64,000 bases of DNA from Ananas comosus (lineage: Eukaryota > Streptophyta > Magnoliopsida > Poales > Bromeliaceae), in contig NC_033639.1 of the NCBI RefSeq assembly GCF_001540865.1, positions 8,234,432 through 8,298,431 of the forward strand, read 5' to 3'. The translations under genes were made by a program, and so were the position numbers. Below the pieces are notes generated by a model. It was not told the origin of the DNA and ran no database searches. It saw nothing but the letters and a program-made list of their open reading frames with translations. Each line of letters starts with the position of its first letter. The first letter of the stretch is position 1. This document shows positions 44,739 to 57,840 of this stretch, in pieces.

Positions 44739-45754
44739 AAATTAACATACTTTACTCGAACTTGATCTTTTTGATTCTTAGTACCAAATTTTTTCAAAAT
44801 TTTCGATTTTTATATCTATCTTTCAATCATTTGCATTTGGAGTCGGTACATAACACTTTGACTTTAAAATGTGAACGCATTGATTATCTTTACATATTTA
44901 GTTAATATACTCCATGCGATTCTTACAACTATAAATTTGCTAAAATAAGTAATTAGCTTGAATTTTAAAATCAAAATATCATTGACCGATTCAAATCAAA
45001 TAAATTGAAATATTGGATAGTAAAATTAAAATTTTAAAAAGCTTGGATAATCGGCCCAAAATAATTTATAATTCAGATATGTTCTATACATTTTTACCAA
45101 TATATAATTAATTATTTCAAAATAGGTTAAAATTCAGATCACAAAATGTGCTATCATTGAGATGCTAGTTTACCTAAATCATGTATTTAGTGGCCAATGG
45201 GTGCCAAGGAATAGACATGCACACAAATATAGGTGAAAGCTATATATGGGTCCAACTTTGAGTCACTAGGGTTATGAAAGGGACCCACATGTACCCAAAA
45301 GAGCTAAGAGATATGAAATGATCCTCCCTAAGTGGAGGCAATTAGGTAGGGTTTGGACTTGGCAAAGGTGGCAAATAATAGATTAGGAGGGGGAGGTGGG
45401 GAGGGGTACTTGAAAGATACATGTCAAAATAATAATATTAAGTTGAGGAGTGGGAACATTGGCACTTTGTGTTTGTGTGTTTTAATTTGTGGGTCTTTTT
45501 TGGTTCATGGTGGGCCATTTTATGTTTGGTGAGTAGGGGTTCTTGAATAAACCTTGATTAGTATGTCACTCATTGATTGAAGGGCTTTTTGTTGACAATT
45601 GCAACAAAAATATATGTGATGGTTGCATGAGTGATATGCATGCATGTCATGCTAGCTCCAAAGTTGTATATATCTTGGTAGTTTAATTTGTTGCATGAAA
45701 TATTTTATATCTAATCATATTTAATTTCGTAGCAGGATTTAGCCGAAAGCAGAA
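44739..45754. other. AT-rich non-coding sequence
   Basis: No gene is recognised; a G-rich patch lies at about 45385-45407. Confidence 0.4.
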
Positions 45755-45770
45755 GTAGAAAGGATATTCT

Positions 45771-45919
45771 TTTTTCTGAGAGATAGGTAGCACGCTACCC
45801 GCTTCGTTTATTTCACTTAAAAATAAATTTAGCTGGAAATGTGAATCAACTAAGATTCGAACTTGGGTCTCGAATATCAACCACCAAATCCTTTGCCACT
45901 TGCTCTAGGAACAATCGGT
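45771..45919 (-). mobile_element. tRNA-derived SINE, complete copy with 16-base target duplication
   Basis: The perfect direct repeat GTAGAAAGGATATTCT flanks it at 45755-45770 and 45920-45935. On the minus strand it carries AGTTCGAATC (B-box-like) and the family end GCTACCTATCTCTC followed by a short A-tail (T-run 45771-45775 on plus). The intact duplication implies a fairly recent insertion. Confidence 0.92.
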
Positions 45920-45935
45920 GTAGAAAGGATATTCT

Positions 45936-48079
45936 GTTCAATGCTAATGCGATAGTAGTCAAAGATCGAGTTTTCTTTTATGATGAGATTTCATCAAAGT
46001 TCTAACTTGATAGTTATGTAACATAAAAATGTTATTGTTAAGGTTATATCAAAGATTAATTCATATCTAATCATACTTACTTTTAATTTAGGATTTAGCT
46101 CAACTTACACTCTCATCAGCAGTCAGGAGTAAAAAAAAAAAAAAAAGTTCATTGTTGACATGGCAGTAATCTAACGAATTTTTTTCAATGACTAAAGCTC
46201 ATCAATGAGTATGAATAAAGAATAAATTAAAATTTTAATTTGCTAAATAACATAGCATTGATGACTACAAAATTTCCATACATTGGGGTTGTGGAGAATC
46301 TAGTCACCATTTAGTTTGTACCAAATGACATGTATTAAATAATGGTGTGGTTTTTAAATTGATAAAGGATCACCTACAAATATAATGCTTTTGTTATACC
46401 TATCTTTGGAAATGCATGTGTGTATGTGTGTTTTTTTTTATATTGTTTGGTTGATGCCACAGTAAAAGTGTGTGACATTTAATGATATAGGATCTAAATG
46501 CATGGCACATTAAGAAATATAAAACTAAAAAAACAAAATTCCCTTTTAAATTTTTTTTTTTTTTTTAAATAACCTGTCACTTTGAGAGACTATTTAGTAC
46601 CAAGCATAGTAGAGCTAGAATGGTGACATAAATTTTTTGTAGCTTATAATTAATTAATTACAACTTTAAATATGTCATAATCATAGACCGTATCATAGTC
46701 GAGAAAAATGCAAATTTTAATATAAAGTAGAAAGGCAATTTTAATAAAAAAAATATTACTTATTTTACAATTCTATACTTTTATATTTATGGGATAATCT
46801 AAACTAATTGTGCATTAAAAATATGATTGCACACTTATGTAGATTAGCCGCCGATTTTATATATTATATTCCACACTTTTACTATAAAAATGTAATAATA
46901 TAGTTACACGCATAGCATGTCTAATTTTGTAGTGAAATGTATACATTAAGATATTATATTTTAATAATTTATGTTTTTAGAAAATAACGAATGTTTCAGC
47001 GTATTAAATATGTCTAGTTTATACAATATTAGACCCAATAGGATCGATGCACATATGAACTGAGTTGTGGTTTTAGAACAAATTTTAAATTAAAAATTAT
47101 TTTATTAGATTATGTTCATACAAAACTAACGAGAACTAAATATATTTTATTTATCACATGCTTTATTAAATATAACCGTTGCTCAAATTGGTTGAAATTG
47201 TATTTGTAGTAATTAGCGAGCGTAATTTTAAACAAAGAACTTTCATACTATGAATAATTTTATCACCTCATATATATATATATAATATATAATAAAATTT
47301 AATAAATATGAATTTTAATCGTATGTAAAGGAACAAATTATTAATAACTACATTACCTTTTGCATAATCTAATTAAGCATAAAGAAGATGCGTACATTAT
47401 TGTACTATATATATAANAAGCATTAGAGCATATATTCAATTCATTTTAATATAAAAAATAACAAAATACATAAAATCAATAAAATAGTTAAAAATAACTA
47501 AAACAAAATTTTTTAATTAGTCAAGATTCATTTTATATTTTTTCTACTATTTAATCGGAGTCTCATAATAGAGTTGTTGGATTTTATCTAAACAATTAAT
47601 TTATTAATAATAATATATTAATTTTAAAAAAATAATTTAGTGATATTTATCGAAAAGAAAAATAGTTCAATATTATAAAAAAGAAGTAAATCTAAAATAC
47701 AGTATAAAAATTGATAAAATATAATAATATAATAATATTTTTTTAGAAAATAGTACATCATATTAAATAAAAATAATATATATAGTACAATACAGTAGAG
47801 TGTAATTAAGCATGTTAACCGTATATTTTTTCAACTATACGGTATCTACTGTTACATCCATCCAAACACATTGTATCTAATTTAATTGTCGTTGCGTGTG
47901 TTCAAATTAAGACCTAATTATACACACCACTGCACATTGGGTGGAGACAAATTATGTCCAATTTTGTAAACTTTTGTTTTACTTTTTTTTTTTCTATTTT
48001 AATTTAATTATTAATCCCTTCATTCCCCCACCTATATTTCTCCCATGGCTCTCTCTAGATTCCAACTTTTCAAAAAAAA
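45936..48079. other. AT-rich intergenic sequence
   Basis: No gene is recognised; an N stands at 47417 and short AT runs at 47272-47290. Confidence 0.4.
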
Positions 48080-48437
48080 AAAAAAACTTTAAATACCACT
48101 CCTGTAGTTTTATATATTTTTATTTTAGTACCATATAGTTTAAAGTGTATCAAGTTAATATCCTGTGGCTTTATTTTTATTTTTTCGTCAGCTTTTTCGT
48201 CAATATTTTGTTAAATTATATAAAAAAAACTTCAGATACCCGAACTAGCTCTATCGAATATTCACTTTAGTAACTTTTAGTTTTAACTTTATTACTAATT
48301 TAACGAAAAAAATTAGTGAAATCGATAATAAAAAAATAAAAATTAAACCATATGAAACTAAATTGATATATTTTAAAACACAGAATAATAAAGTGAAAAA
48401 GTATGAAACCATAAGAATAATATTTGAAGTTTTTTTT
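48080..48437. mobile_element. MITE related to the copy at 19064
   Basis: The left end AACTTTAAATACCAC..GTAGTTTTA and the right end AAGTATGAAACCATAAGAATAATATTTGAAGTTT are inverted, and the interior shares TTTTCGTCAGCTTTTTCGTCAATATTTTGTTAAATTATAT and ATCGATAATAAAAAA with 19064-19406. It lies about 770 bases before the response-regulator start codon. Confidence 0.75.
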
Positions 48438-48599
48438 TAAAGAAAAAGAAAAGAATGAAAAAAAGAGAGAAAAAAGAAAGAAATTATTGCTTGCTGCTGC
48501 CTCCTCCTCCGAGTCCTCTCGTTGGTGAAAAAAAAAAAAAAAAAATCACAAAAACAAAAACAAAAACAAATAAATTATTAGACTAATAAATTTTTTTTA

Positions 48600-48749
48600 A
48601 AAAAAAATGTAAAAAGCAGTGAAAAGGTGTGGAAAAAGTTTCCATTTTTGCAGGTGCATGAATTGGCTCCTCCTCCGCCTCCCCCTCTCCCTCCCCTTCC
48701 TCCTCCTCCTCCTCCTCCTCCATTCAACTCTTTCTCCAAAAACATTCCT

Positions 48750-48793
<44 letters not shown>

Positions 48794-49201
48794 CTTTCTC
48801 TGAAACCATTCAAAGCTCCCACCTTTCTCTCTCTTCTCTTCTCTTCTCTCTCTCTCACACACACACTTCTCCTCTGGTGAGCCCTGCTTGCGCTGTTCCT
48901 TTCAGACCCCATCGCCTGCTCCCTTTTTGACTCTGGTTTCCTCTGCTGCTGCTGCTTTTATTCTGGGGCTTCAATTTTTCTGGGTATTTATTTATTTATT
49001 TATTTATTTATTTCACAGGGGATTAGGAAAAAGGAGGATTTTTTTTCTCTTTCTTTTTGTTGGTGTGGGGGGGTTTGTATTGTTTCTCTGAGGATTTGGT
49101 CATCTGGGTCTCCCCTGTTTCTTCTCCTTCTCCTTCTTTTTACACATCTTGTTTGAGTTAAGGAGAGGAAGAGGAAGGGGAAGAGGAAGAGGAGGAAGAA
49201 G
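48600..49201 (+). promoter_or_regulatory. presumed promoter and 5' leader of the response regulator
   Basis: The region is full of pyrimidine tracts: (TCC)n at about 48700-48722, (TC)n at about 48756-48789, CACACACA near 48855, then a (TATT)n run at 48986-49013 and a purine-rich GAGGAAGAGG block running up to the ATG. CT-rich leaders are common in plant regulatory genes. A GGTGAGC at about 48876 could be a leader-intron donor, but no acceptor is certain. The transcription start cannot be placed. Confidence 0.5.
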
Positions 49202-52200
49202 ATGACTGTGGAGGAGATTAAGGTGAAGGGGGAAGGCGCCGGAGACCAGTTTCCGGTGGGCATGCGCGTGCTCGCCGTCGACGACGATCCCACCTGCCTC
49301 AAATTGCTCGAGACCCTCCTCATCAGATGCAAATACCATGGTTCGTTTCTTCATCCAAATTCCTCACTTTTACTTGTTTTTTGGGGCTTCTTTTTTTAAA
49401 AAAATATATATTTGTTGGTTAATTTCTCTCAGTATTAGGACGTGGGTGATCTTTTAATTCATTGAAATCCTCTTTTTTCCTTGGTTTTTTGTGTTATTTT
49501 GGTTTTTTCTTCTTTTTTTTTTTGTTTTTGGAAGTGAAAGGGTTTTAGATATCATGGAAAATTCTTTTGTTGGTTAATTTCTCTGAGTATTATTAGGATG
49601 TGGGTCTTTTAATTCTACCTATCAACTCTATGTTTTCATGTTGATTGTTTCTGGGACTTTGCTTGTTATTCTCTACTTTGTACCTTTTTCCTTCTCCTTT
49701 TGAAGTTCCTTTTCACTTAAGTTGTTAATCTTAAAATTGAAACTTTTGGCCCTGTTTGGTTTAAAAAATGTTCAAATTCTATGTGGTTGGATGGCAAAGA
49801 AGCGCAAAAAAAAAAAAAGAAAAAAGAAAAAAAAGTGTTGCTGTTGAGTGTTTTTTTCGCACTCCATCACATAAAAATTTGTGTTTTTCTTTTTTCCCTA
49901 TTTCAAGATAAGCAGTGGGACCTTAGGACCAGTTGGTTTTGTTTTTTACTTTTTTTTGTGTGTTTGTGTGTTGTTATTTCAGTTACAACAACTAGCCAAG
50001 CAATCACTGCCCTGAAGCTGCTGCGCGAGAACAAGGACCGATTCGATCTGGTCATCAGCGACGTCCACATGCCCGACATGGACGGTTTCAAGCTCCTCGA
50101 GCTCGTCGGCCTCGAAATGGACCTCCCAGTGATTAGTAAGTCTCTCGCATGATCATGCACACCTCTCTTTGTATTTGTCGAGTTTGATAACTACTTCGCA
50201 AATGAATCATGTCCATTATTGCATTATTATTACTGTTATTGGTACATTATTTGATGACGTAAGCGAATGAATCTCTCGCTCGCGCAGTGCTGTCCGGAAA
50301 CGGCGAGACGCAGGCCGTGATGAAGGGCATAACGCACGGAGCTTGCGATTACTTGTTGAAGCCCGTGCGGATCGAGGAGCTAAGGAACATATGGCAGCAC
50401 GTTGTTAGGAGGCGGAAGTTCGATGGGCGAAGCCAGAGTAATCTTGAGAACGGGGGGGAGGACGGTCAGAAGAGTAGCCAGATCAATCACGAAGGTGAGC
50501 AGGGTGCGGTCGACCGCAACGGGAAGCTGAAGAAGAAGAGGAAGGAGCAGAACGGAGAGGAGGAGGAGGATTCTGACGAGAACCCGCGCGAGAATGAGGA
50601 CCCCTCGGCCCAGAAGAAGCCGAGGGTTGTTTGGTCGGTCGAGCTGCACCGCAAGTTCGTTGCCGCTGTTAATCAGTTGGGAATCGACAGTAAGAATTCT
50701 TGCTCTTGGCTTGTTGTTGCCGTGCCATGTTCAATTTCTTGGATGGGTTGGAATGATGATAATATGTTGGTTTTGTGCATTTTGTTCCAGAGGCTGTTCC
50801 TAAGCGGATTCTCGATCTTATGAAGGTCGAGAAGCTCACTAGAGAGAATGTCGCAAGCCATCTGCAGGCATGATTTCAGTTCTTATATTCATTTTTCAGC
50901 ATATACTCACAGCTGAATTTCCATTTGCATAGTGTTTTAGCCACTTTGCAACCAAAAAAAAAAAAAAAATTACAACTCCACTCTTGTTTTCTGAATTTGC
51001 AAAAATGGGACTCCTTTCTTGTTTTTTTTTTTTTTTCTTTTTCAGATTTTCGTTTTTTTTAAAATAAATTTCAACTTTAAGAACGAAACCACCCCTCCGC
51101 TTCAAGGCTGTGATGCACATTTTCGGATAACCAATGCACAATTCTGAATAGTCGAAGCACAATTTCGAAACCTTGCGGCTATCAATCAAAGTTGTGCATC
51201 GACATTGATAGTTCTCAACTGTGCAATCCATTGTGCATCATGCATCGTGGTCTTTTATTTGTCGACGAAACTTGCTCCTATGCCTATTTCTTTTGTAGTT
51301 TACATAATCACCTGTAATTACCATTAACATCTATTTCGCTCTCATTGGATGAAATCAGAAGTATAGGCTCTACCTTAAGAGGCTAAGTGCTGTAACAAGC
51401 CAACAAGCTAACATCGCCGCGGCTTTGGGAGGACGGAACCCGTCATTTATCCACATGAGCTCATTGGAAAGCTTCAGAAACTACCATTCACTCGGAAGCA
51501 CTCGGCATCTCCCGTCAGTCGCTTCCTGCCAAGCAAATGGGCTTCTCGGCCGGATGAACACGCCAACTGCGTTCGGAGTGCACGGTTTGCTTCCCTCTCA
51601 GGCGGTTCAACAGATCGCTCGAACGCAAAACAACCCAAGCAATCACACTAAGGATTTGGAGAAAATCCAAGCCGCTTATCCGCAAGGAGTTCATCAAGGG
51701 AATTTGTTTCAAGGGTTTCAAGAATCAAACAAGCTTTTCTCCGCCGGTTTCAACGGTGGTGGATTAGCTAATGGTTCTTGCGGCGACGCTTACGCGAACG
51801 CCGCGAACGGTTCAATGCTAGTGCAAGCGAATAAGATCCCGACGCAGAATGGAGTGTTGGGCAACTCTCCTTCTTTCAGAACTCGCGTCGGAGAGGCAGC
51901 CCAGTTTCCCGATCTTTCGCGATGCGACAATACTTGGCAAAGCGTCGTTTCGTCAAAGTATCCAGCCGCCACTTTGCCAGTCAACGACTCATTTAATCAC
52001 AACAACGATCTAACTCCGTGTAGCATCGGAGACAGTATTGCTCCGATGCCCTCGCACATAGAAGGTGCCGTTCTCTGTGAATCTCCGAGCAATTTGGAGG
52101 CGGCAGTTAATCGTAATCCGGTGATTGGAAGTGATTTACGGAATCCTAATCCCATTTCTTCACTTGGTGGGAGTGCGATGCCAATTTCAAGCCTCGGTGA

Positions 52201-52829
52201 AGACCCAACGACCACTTCCTTTGACTTCAGAAGCATGTCGAATGCGAATCCGAGACTGGATCATACCGCTAATGCAAGTACTTCTTCCTTGAGCTCCATA
52301 TTGCCGAATCTTCAAATAAATGATCCTACTGCCCAGAAGCAGGGCTTTTGTAGCAAGCAGATGGATGCGAGTTTGATAGGAGAAGCAAATTTTGGCGCTC
52401 CGATCCTGACGCACGATTGGAGGATCGACAGTAGATCATCTAACAGAGATCAAATTCAGGGCAAGGACGATTACGCTTCGGGAATGACCAAGTTGCAGAA
52501 TGGCCTTAGTCGCAGCATTGACGATATTGTTAGCGCCATGCTTAAATCGGTATGTGTTCTTTTTCTTCTATTGAACTACAAAATTGTTTCTTTAGCTGTT
52601 ATTAGCATGTTAAGAAATGTGTCTTAAGACACTCGAAATCACAATAAGATCCTTATTATCTTGTTGAAGGCTTTTGAGAAAGAATACTCGATTTAGCCGA
52701 CTACATGAAGAGCAAGTACTTTCACATAACTAGCTAAACCACCTTATTTCTTCATTGTAGGACCGCGACGAGTTTACTGCTTTCGTGGATGGGGACATGG
52801 GATATGACCTCTATACTCTTAGTACTTGA
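49202..52829 (+). CDS. type-B two-component response regulator (ARR1/ORR21-like)
   Basis: Six exons: 49202-49340, 49983-50135, 50288-50689, 50791-50867, 51359-52549, 52761-52829; 676 residues, all phases consistent. Residues about 20-135 form a receiver domain: acidic triad DDD at 27-29, phospho-accepting Asp73 in VISDVHMPD, Ser100 in MLSGNGE and Lys122 in LLKPVR. An acidic, Lys-rich linker with KLKKKRKEQ (likely nuclear signal) follows. Residues about 207-266 are the GARP/Myb-like DNA-binding domain ([15 protein letters not shown]...[14 protein letters not shown]). The long C-terminal part is Asn/Ser/Gly-rich, the usual activation region. Type-B regulators receive phosphate from His kinases through HPt proteins and activate cytokinin primary-response genes in the nucleus. 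Length suits the family (about 600-700). Exon 4 ends CTGCAG|GCATGA, a GC donor. The orthologue within the family cannot be fixed here. Confidence 0.96.
49341..49982 (+). other. intron 1 of the response regulator
   Basis: The donor is ATG|GTTCGT and the acceptor TTTCAG|TTACAA, phase 1. It holds an imperfect internal repeat: GTTGGTTAATTTCTCTCAGTATTAGGACGTGGGTGATC at about 49413 and a near copy at about 49570. T-rich, non-coding. Confidence 0.88.
50868..51358 (+). other. GC-AG intron 4 of the response regulator
   Basis: The coding frame requires ..ASHLQ|KYRLY.., which places the donor at CAG|GCATGA and the acceptor at ATCAG|AAGTAT. No GT near by keeps the domain intact. GC donors are a rare but known minority class. 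Its middle part (51080-51245) has several TGTGCATC-like words and poly-A/T tracts. Confidence 0.82.
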
Positions 52830-53900
52830 TGAGCCGAATCGCGATGAAGAAAAAAAAAAAAGCTCGTTGTATTGATTTGCGTAGGATTCACAATTCCAGT
52901 CGCGAAGTTTGTATTTATTAATGCCCATTTCCTCTATTGACTTTGTTATTCTTCTTTTTTCTAGCAAACAATCATCTAGGTGAGTGTAGCATAGGAAATT
53001 ATGAGTTGGGAATGTTTGGAGTTTTGTATTATACAAAATATGCTTTTAAACTAAATGATGCTATGGATGGTATTTATTCAAGTGGAATGTGTTTGACAAG
53101 TGACAAACAACTTGATTTTAGGTTATTGTACTAGGTAGTTGTCATAGTGCTCTTTCATATTTGCTTAATACTTTATCCAGTGATAGTATACAACAACTTA
53201 AAATTTGTATTAGTTTAACATGCTTTGAAATTCATTGAGCTATGTAGTACTTTAAAATTCATCCAAAGTATCTACACATTCTTTTTTAATTTTTAATATT
53301 AAAAAATATTGATATGATTGGTATAAAAAAAATTAGTCCTTAATGAATAAAACATAATATTCATATTTTTTTTGAATGCTTAAATAACATTGCCCTCATT
53401 TGATTCTGTTGTTACCTAGTTTTGGAATACATTTTCCATACTACAACCTGACCATACAAATTATATCAGTAAGAATGTTATATCATTAAAAATTTTAGCG
53501 AAAACCAAGATGCGGTCCAAAAAAATATCCAAAAAAATATTAACTCTATTCTATTCTCATCAGCTCCGAGATCGAAAGTGGAGAGTCCAATTGATCTTAA
53601 CATCACTGGCATCATCCAAATCATCTAACCATTGCATCTCATCTCTTTTTTAAAAAAAAAATTTCTATTTTTTGTCTACAAATAGAGAGAGTAACATGGT
53701 TCAAGGACCTGATTGAGAGAACATGAGCCAATATTTTCAACTACTTCACTATCCAGCAAAATATCTAGTAAAGATTCACTAGGTAGAACACTCAAAACTG
53801 TCCCATTGGTGCATGCCACTTTTGGCAAGTTATAGCAAAGAGAAATATTTAAGCTTCAAGTAATTCAAATAATCTTAAGAGACCTATACTTATTTTGCAG
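52830..53900. other. 3' flank of the response regulator
   Basis: The first few hundred bases are presumably the 3' UTR. No clear further gene or element is seen; the text becomes AT-rich after 53150. Confidence 0.45.
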
Positions 53901-56900
53901 CATCATCTTCATCTCCAATAATGTGCGCACTTGGACAACAAGGAATTATATCACAAACAGTAGATGCTCAATGGTTTCTGGTGCACTACCACAGAGAGTG
54001 CGGGCGACATCCACACCCGGCGGCTGAGACTAACAAGATCAAACACTGCAGCATAAAAACCTCAAACATAACAAGATCAAAACACCAAATGCAACCTTCG
54101 CAGAAAAGAAAAGACAAACAAAGAGCGCCTAATCCTCTCATCTCACATCCTGTCCACACCCATTTCTTTCCGAGCAGGGTGTCGCGCTGTTCAGTTAAGA
54201 GCTGTTTGGAAAAGCACGGAGCGAATAGCTAAAGCAGTTGCCGCCACTGGGCCATCCAAACTGCCTCCTCATCCCAGCATTGAGAAACCACAAGATGTTA
54301 CGGCTATACCGGAGAATTTCGTTGCAGGATAGAGAGGTTCTGGATCTCTGATAAATCATAACCTGATCAATCGCCAGTCTTCATCGCCTGTTTGCACATC
54401 GAATAATAAATTGGTAACCCGAAAAGAGAGAAAAGTAATGGCGATGATAAGGTATTAGATAGAAGGATTAAGGCTCAGATTCACCTTTCATTTACTAGAA
54501 AGAGAGATCCTCCTCTCCACTCCCCATGCATGGCTGCAGCATTTGCCATGGTGCCATCCAAGCTGCGCTACCGAGTTGCCGTCAAATGCTTTCATTTTAG
54601 AATTTCACAGTAAGAGGATAGAGAAGTATTCAGATCTCATAGAAGACGAAACTTCTACCAGGCCCTCCTCTTAGATGGCGAGAAAGTCTTCATCGTAACA
54701 GCAATTTCATACAGGATCAGAAAATGCTAGGGGTGCAACCGGGGCAGATCCGGACGCGCGAGGGGTCCCCCACCTCACACCGCAGTTCCTTGGCGCGTCA
54801 GGGCAGATCTATTTTTATCTTTATCTTTTACCCCCACTTAACACTTCATTTGGGGCAAAAGCGAGTATTTGGCATATTGGGACCGATCAAGGGAAGGAAG
54901 GGGCCCTGCCTACCACTCCATTTGCTCACCGGATCAGGGCAGATTTGGGACAAGTTTTTTTTTTGGGGGGGTTTTTATTTTTGGGACCCAGGATTGGGCG
55001 GGATGCTAGGACTTAGGAATTTTCTCCAAGATTTCCCTAGCTTAAGTCCGTAATAGGGAGCTCTATCAACCCAGATCCATTTGCATCACTAGTAAACGCC
55101 AGCTAGGGGAAGGAATCCGACATCATTACCTCTTTGAAAACGGATTATGAAAGAAAAGGGGAATCACCATACAGTTTGCTAAAACTTTTGTATGGAGCTC
55201 CCAATAGAGGGGGTCGGCTTCCGTAGAGGCAAGTCCAACATCACAGCAGCAAACCAAACTCCATCAAGATCAAAAACTAAAAGAAACTTTATTAAAAGAC
55301 AAAACGTAAACTAAACGAAATCGTAAAAGAAAAAAGAAAATCTCAATATATGGTTGAGAAAAAAAGAAAGGAGAAAATCCTCAATAAAATGGCAGCACAC
55401 CAAAAGTGCAAAAGATAGAACGGATGAATAAAGAGAATTTTGTTAGAGAGATTTTGGATCTCTGATAAGCCATCACCAGTATCAGTTGTCCAAAAGCAAG
55501 ATGATGGTCTCATTGATCATCATCAATACTTAATTTGTATGGGTAAAATGCATGGATAGCCTAGCCTCTGTACTTTAACAATATTCCGACTTGGTCCCTA
55601 GGAAGGGGTTTTGCATTTTGAAACTAGAGTCATCGGTTCTAGAAGAGATAAAAAGGGAGAGCGTAGCAGGCGGCAAACCCTTCCGAAGAACACCCAATCC
55701 TCCGGTGAAGAGGCACCCTTAGTTGAATTGTAGGTAAAAATGTATAGAACTTATCTAAAACATGGCCAAATTGACCTATTTTGAGAAGATTGCTTAACCA
55801 GCCTACCTTTAAGGCCTAGTTAGGAAATGTGTTGACCAAGAGTACTACCCTAAAGTGCAATGGGAAAATATTGTGCTTGTTTTCTAGAGTAATAACATGA
55901 GAAAAATAGTTTTGTTGCACTTTTATCTCAAAAGAAGAGATGTGATTGGCTTGGACATAAATGATACGGTGTAGCTGCTACATAAAAACTACCTCCCTGT
56001 TTAGAGTATAAAAAGGTTGGCACTTAGACAATGGACTTGTCGAATTACAACTCCATTTGTGTTGTGGGGCTAGCTCTAACTCAAAATTGATTTTTATTGG
56101 TCCTATCTAAAAACAGAGATAAATAGCTCCACATGCTTCCGCTCCGAACTCTTTTTATTGTAAAGTGGACATTTGGTCGGATGCAATTGTAATTACAGTG
56201 TAGTTAGAATTTCCTGTAGTTGACAATGAAACAATTACAACTAAATGTAGCTTGTTTGGTTGAATACAGTAGACAACGCTACAACCATAAATAATTTGTT
56301 TAGTTGCACACAATTGAAAACTGTATCCACAAATTTTATCATGGTAGGATTACCCCCAATATAGAAGAAAATTTATATAACTTTTTTCATTTAGAAGGTA
56401 AGTAGGTAGGAAGGTTTACCTCTTATAAAATTGTGGTCAATTTGGACGTAGCTCTTGCTGATGCTGGAGATTGCAACCCCAATTTTACAAGATAAAAGGA
56501 GAAAAAAAAATTGAAAACATTTTTAATTTTTTTGGACATTCTATAGCATAAAAACAAGATGTTTTTAGCCACAGTCAAAAGTTTCAAAAGCCCTTTTACT
56601 CTTCACTCCAATGCTGTAAAATTCGAGCACTAAACCACCGCCGGAGAAGCATTCATAAGAAGAGTCCGACGATGATGCTTCCGGAAACACCACATAGGTG
56701 GTGCTTCCAATTTATTAACCTTCGATTCAACCCTTTCGACCATTTCTAACATTTGGATTAATATTATTTCTCTAGAGAGACCGCTAAATCCTAGATTGAC
56801 CACTAAATCCTAACCCTACAATCCTTAATCCAAAGGCCAAAAAGTCGAAAGCATCAACTCCTTTATACCTCTAGAAGCCTAGTAGCTCTACACGCATAAG

Positions 56901-57480
56901 TATAAAATTACCTGTTCTGCTTTGTGCCTGCGTTTGCCACAAACATTTTGCGGCTACTCTTCAATGGGCTCGAGAAATTCGAGATATTAACAAATATTTA
57001 ACAAAAAAAATTAGAATGAAAATAACAGAAACCCTAAGACATCAAAAGCCAATACCAACATCAGCAAAACCAAATGAATAAATAAATAAATAAAAGCCTA
57101 GTAAAATGGCGACTCAAAAACGAATAGAATAAATTACAAAAAAAACTATCACCATTAGTAGTTTGCTTGAGAGTAGGGCTCAGAAACCATCATCGCCTCT
57201 TTGCCCATCGATCGATCGATCTATCTATCTATCTATCTCTAGAGAGAGATAGAGAGGGTTAGGGTTTTGGCGTTTGACGAAGAAGATGATCATCGGCTCT
57301 GTCGAGTAGAGAGAGAAGAGCACAAGGAGGAGGCAAACCCTTTCCCCTCCCCAACAAACACCCGATCCTCTTCTTGTGCTCTTCCGAGAGCCTCACACTT
57401 AAACTAATGAGAGTGTGGAGCGAGGAAGCCTCAAACCCTAGATTTATAGGGTTTGAGAGAGAGACAATAGATTTTTTTTG
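53901..57480. other. region with diverged repeated blocks, possibly minus-strand transcript leaders
   Basis: Several words recur here and at 59.7-62.8 kb: GGCGGCAAACCCTTCC..CCAATCCTC (55668, 62053, and a variant at 57331), CATCATCGCCTCTTTGCCCATCG (57180) against CTTCATCGCCTGTTTGCACATCG (54375), and GGCTCAGATTCACCTTT (54471) against 60595 and 62756. On the minus strand 57180-57420 reads like a gene leader (CCAAAACCCTAACCCTCTCTATCTCTC, then ATGs), but only short frames follow. No product can be named. Confidence 0.4.
57205..57246. repeat. (ATCG)n/(ATCT)n microsatellite
   Basis: Tandem ATCG units change to ATCT units (CCATCGATCGATCGATCTATCTATC...), followed by a GA-rich stretch. Confidence 0.9.
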
Positions 57481-57489
57481 TTTTCTTTT

Positions 57490-57840
57490 GGGAAAACTTC
57501 AAAAAACCCCTTGTGGTTTCATTTTTTTCAATTTAGTACCATGTGATTTAAAATGTATCAAGTTAGTACCGTGTGATTTAAAATGTATCAAGTTAGTACC
57601 TTGTGGTTTCGCACTTTCTCATTTTAGTACTCTGTGGTTTAAAGTGTATCAAGTTAGTACCTTGTGGTTTCGCACTTTCTCACTTTAGTACCCTGTGGTT
57701 TAATATTTCATTCGGAAAAAAATAAAATCATAGGATACTAACTTGATACAAAAATAAAATTATAGGGTACTAACTTGATACAAAAATAAAACTATAGAGT
57801 ACTAGCTTGATACACTTGAAACCACAGAGTACTAAACCCA
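57490..57840. mobile_element. rearranged MITE with internal tandem units
   Basis: The phrase TGTATCAAGTTAGTACC with TGTGGTTTCGCACTTTCTCA is repeated several times at about 57555-57705, and its complement GGTACTAACTTGATACA at 57735-57815. It shares GTGGTTTCGCACTTTCT with the element at 19064. Repeated inverted subterminal units suggest unequal exchange within a MITE. No gene is present. Confidence 0.7.

Noticed and set aside
48597..49354. Arg/Glu-rich minus-strand frames over the response-regulator leader
   Set aside because: They are translations of CT repeats and exon 1 in the wrong strand.
54724..55053. 109-residue frame and TAGGGGTGCAACCGGGGC start resembling a hAT end
   Set aside because: No matching inverted end or target duplication was found, and the protein has no motif.
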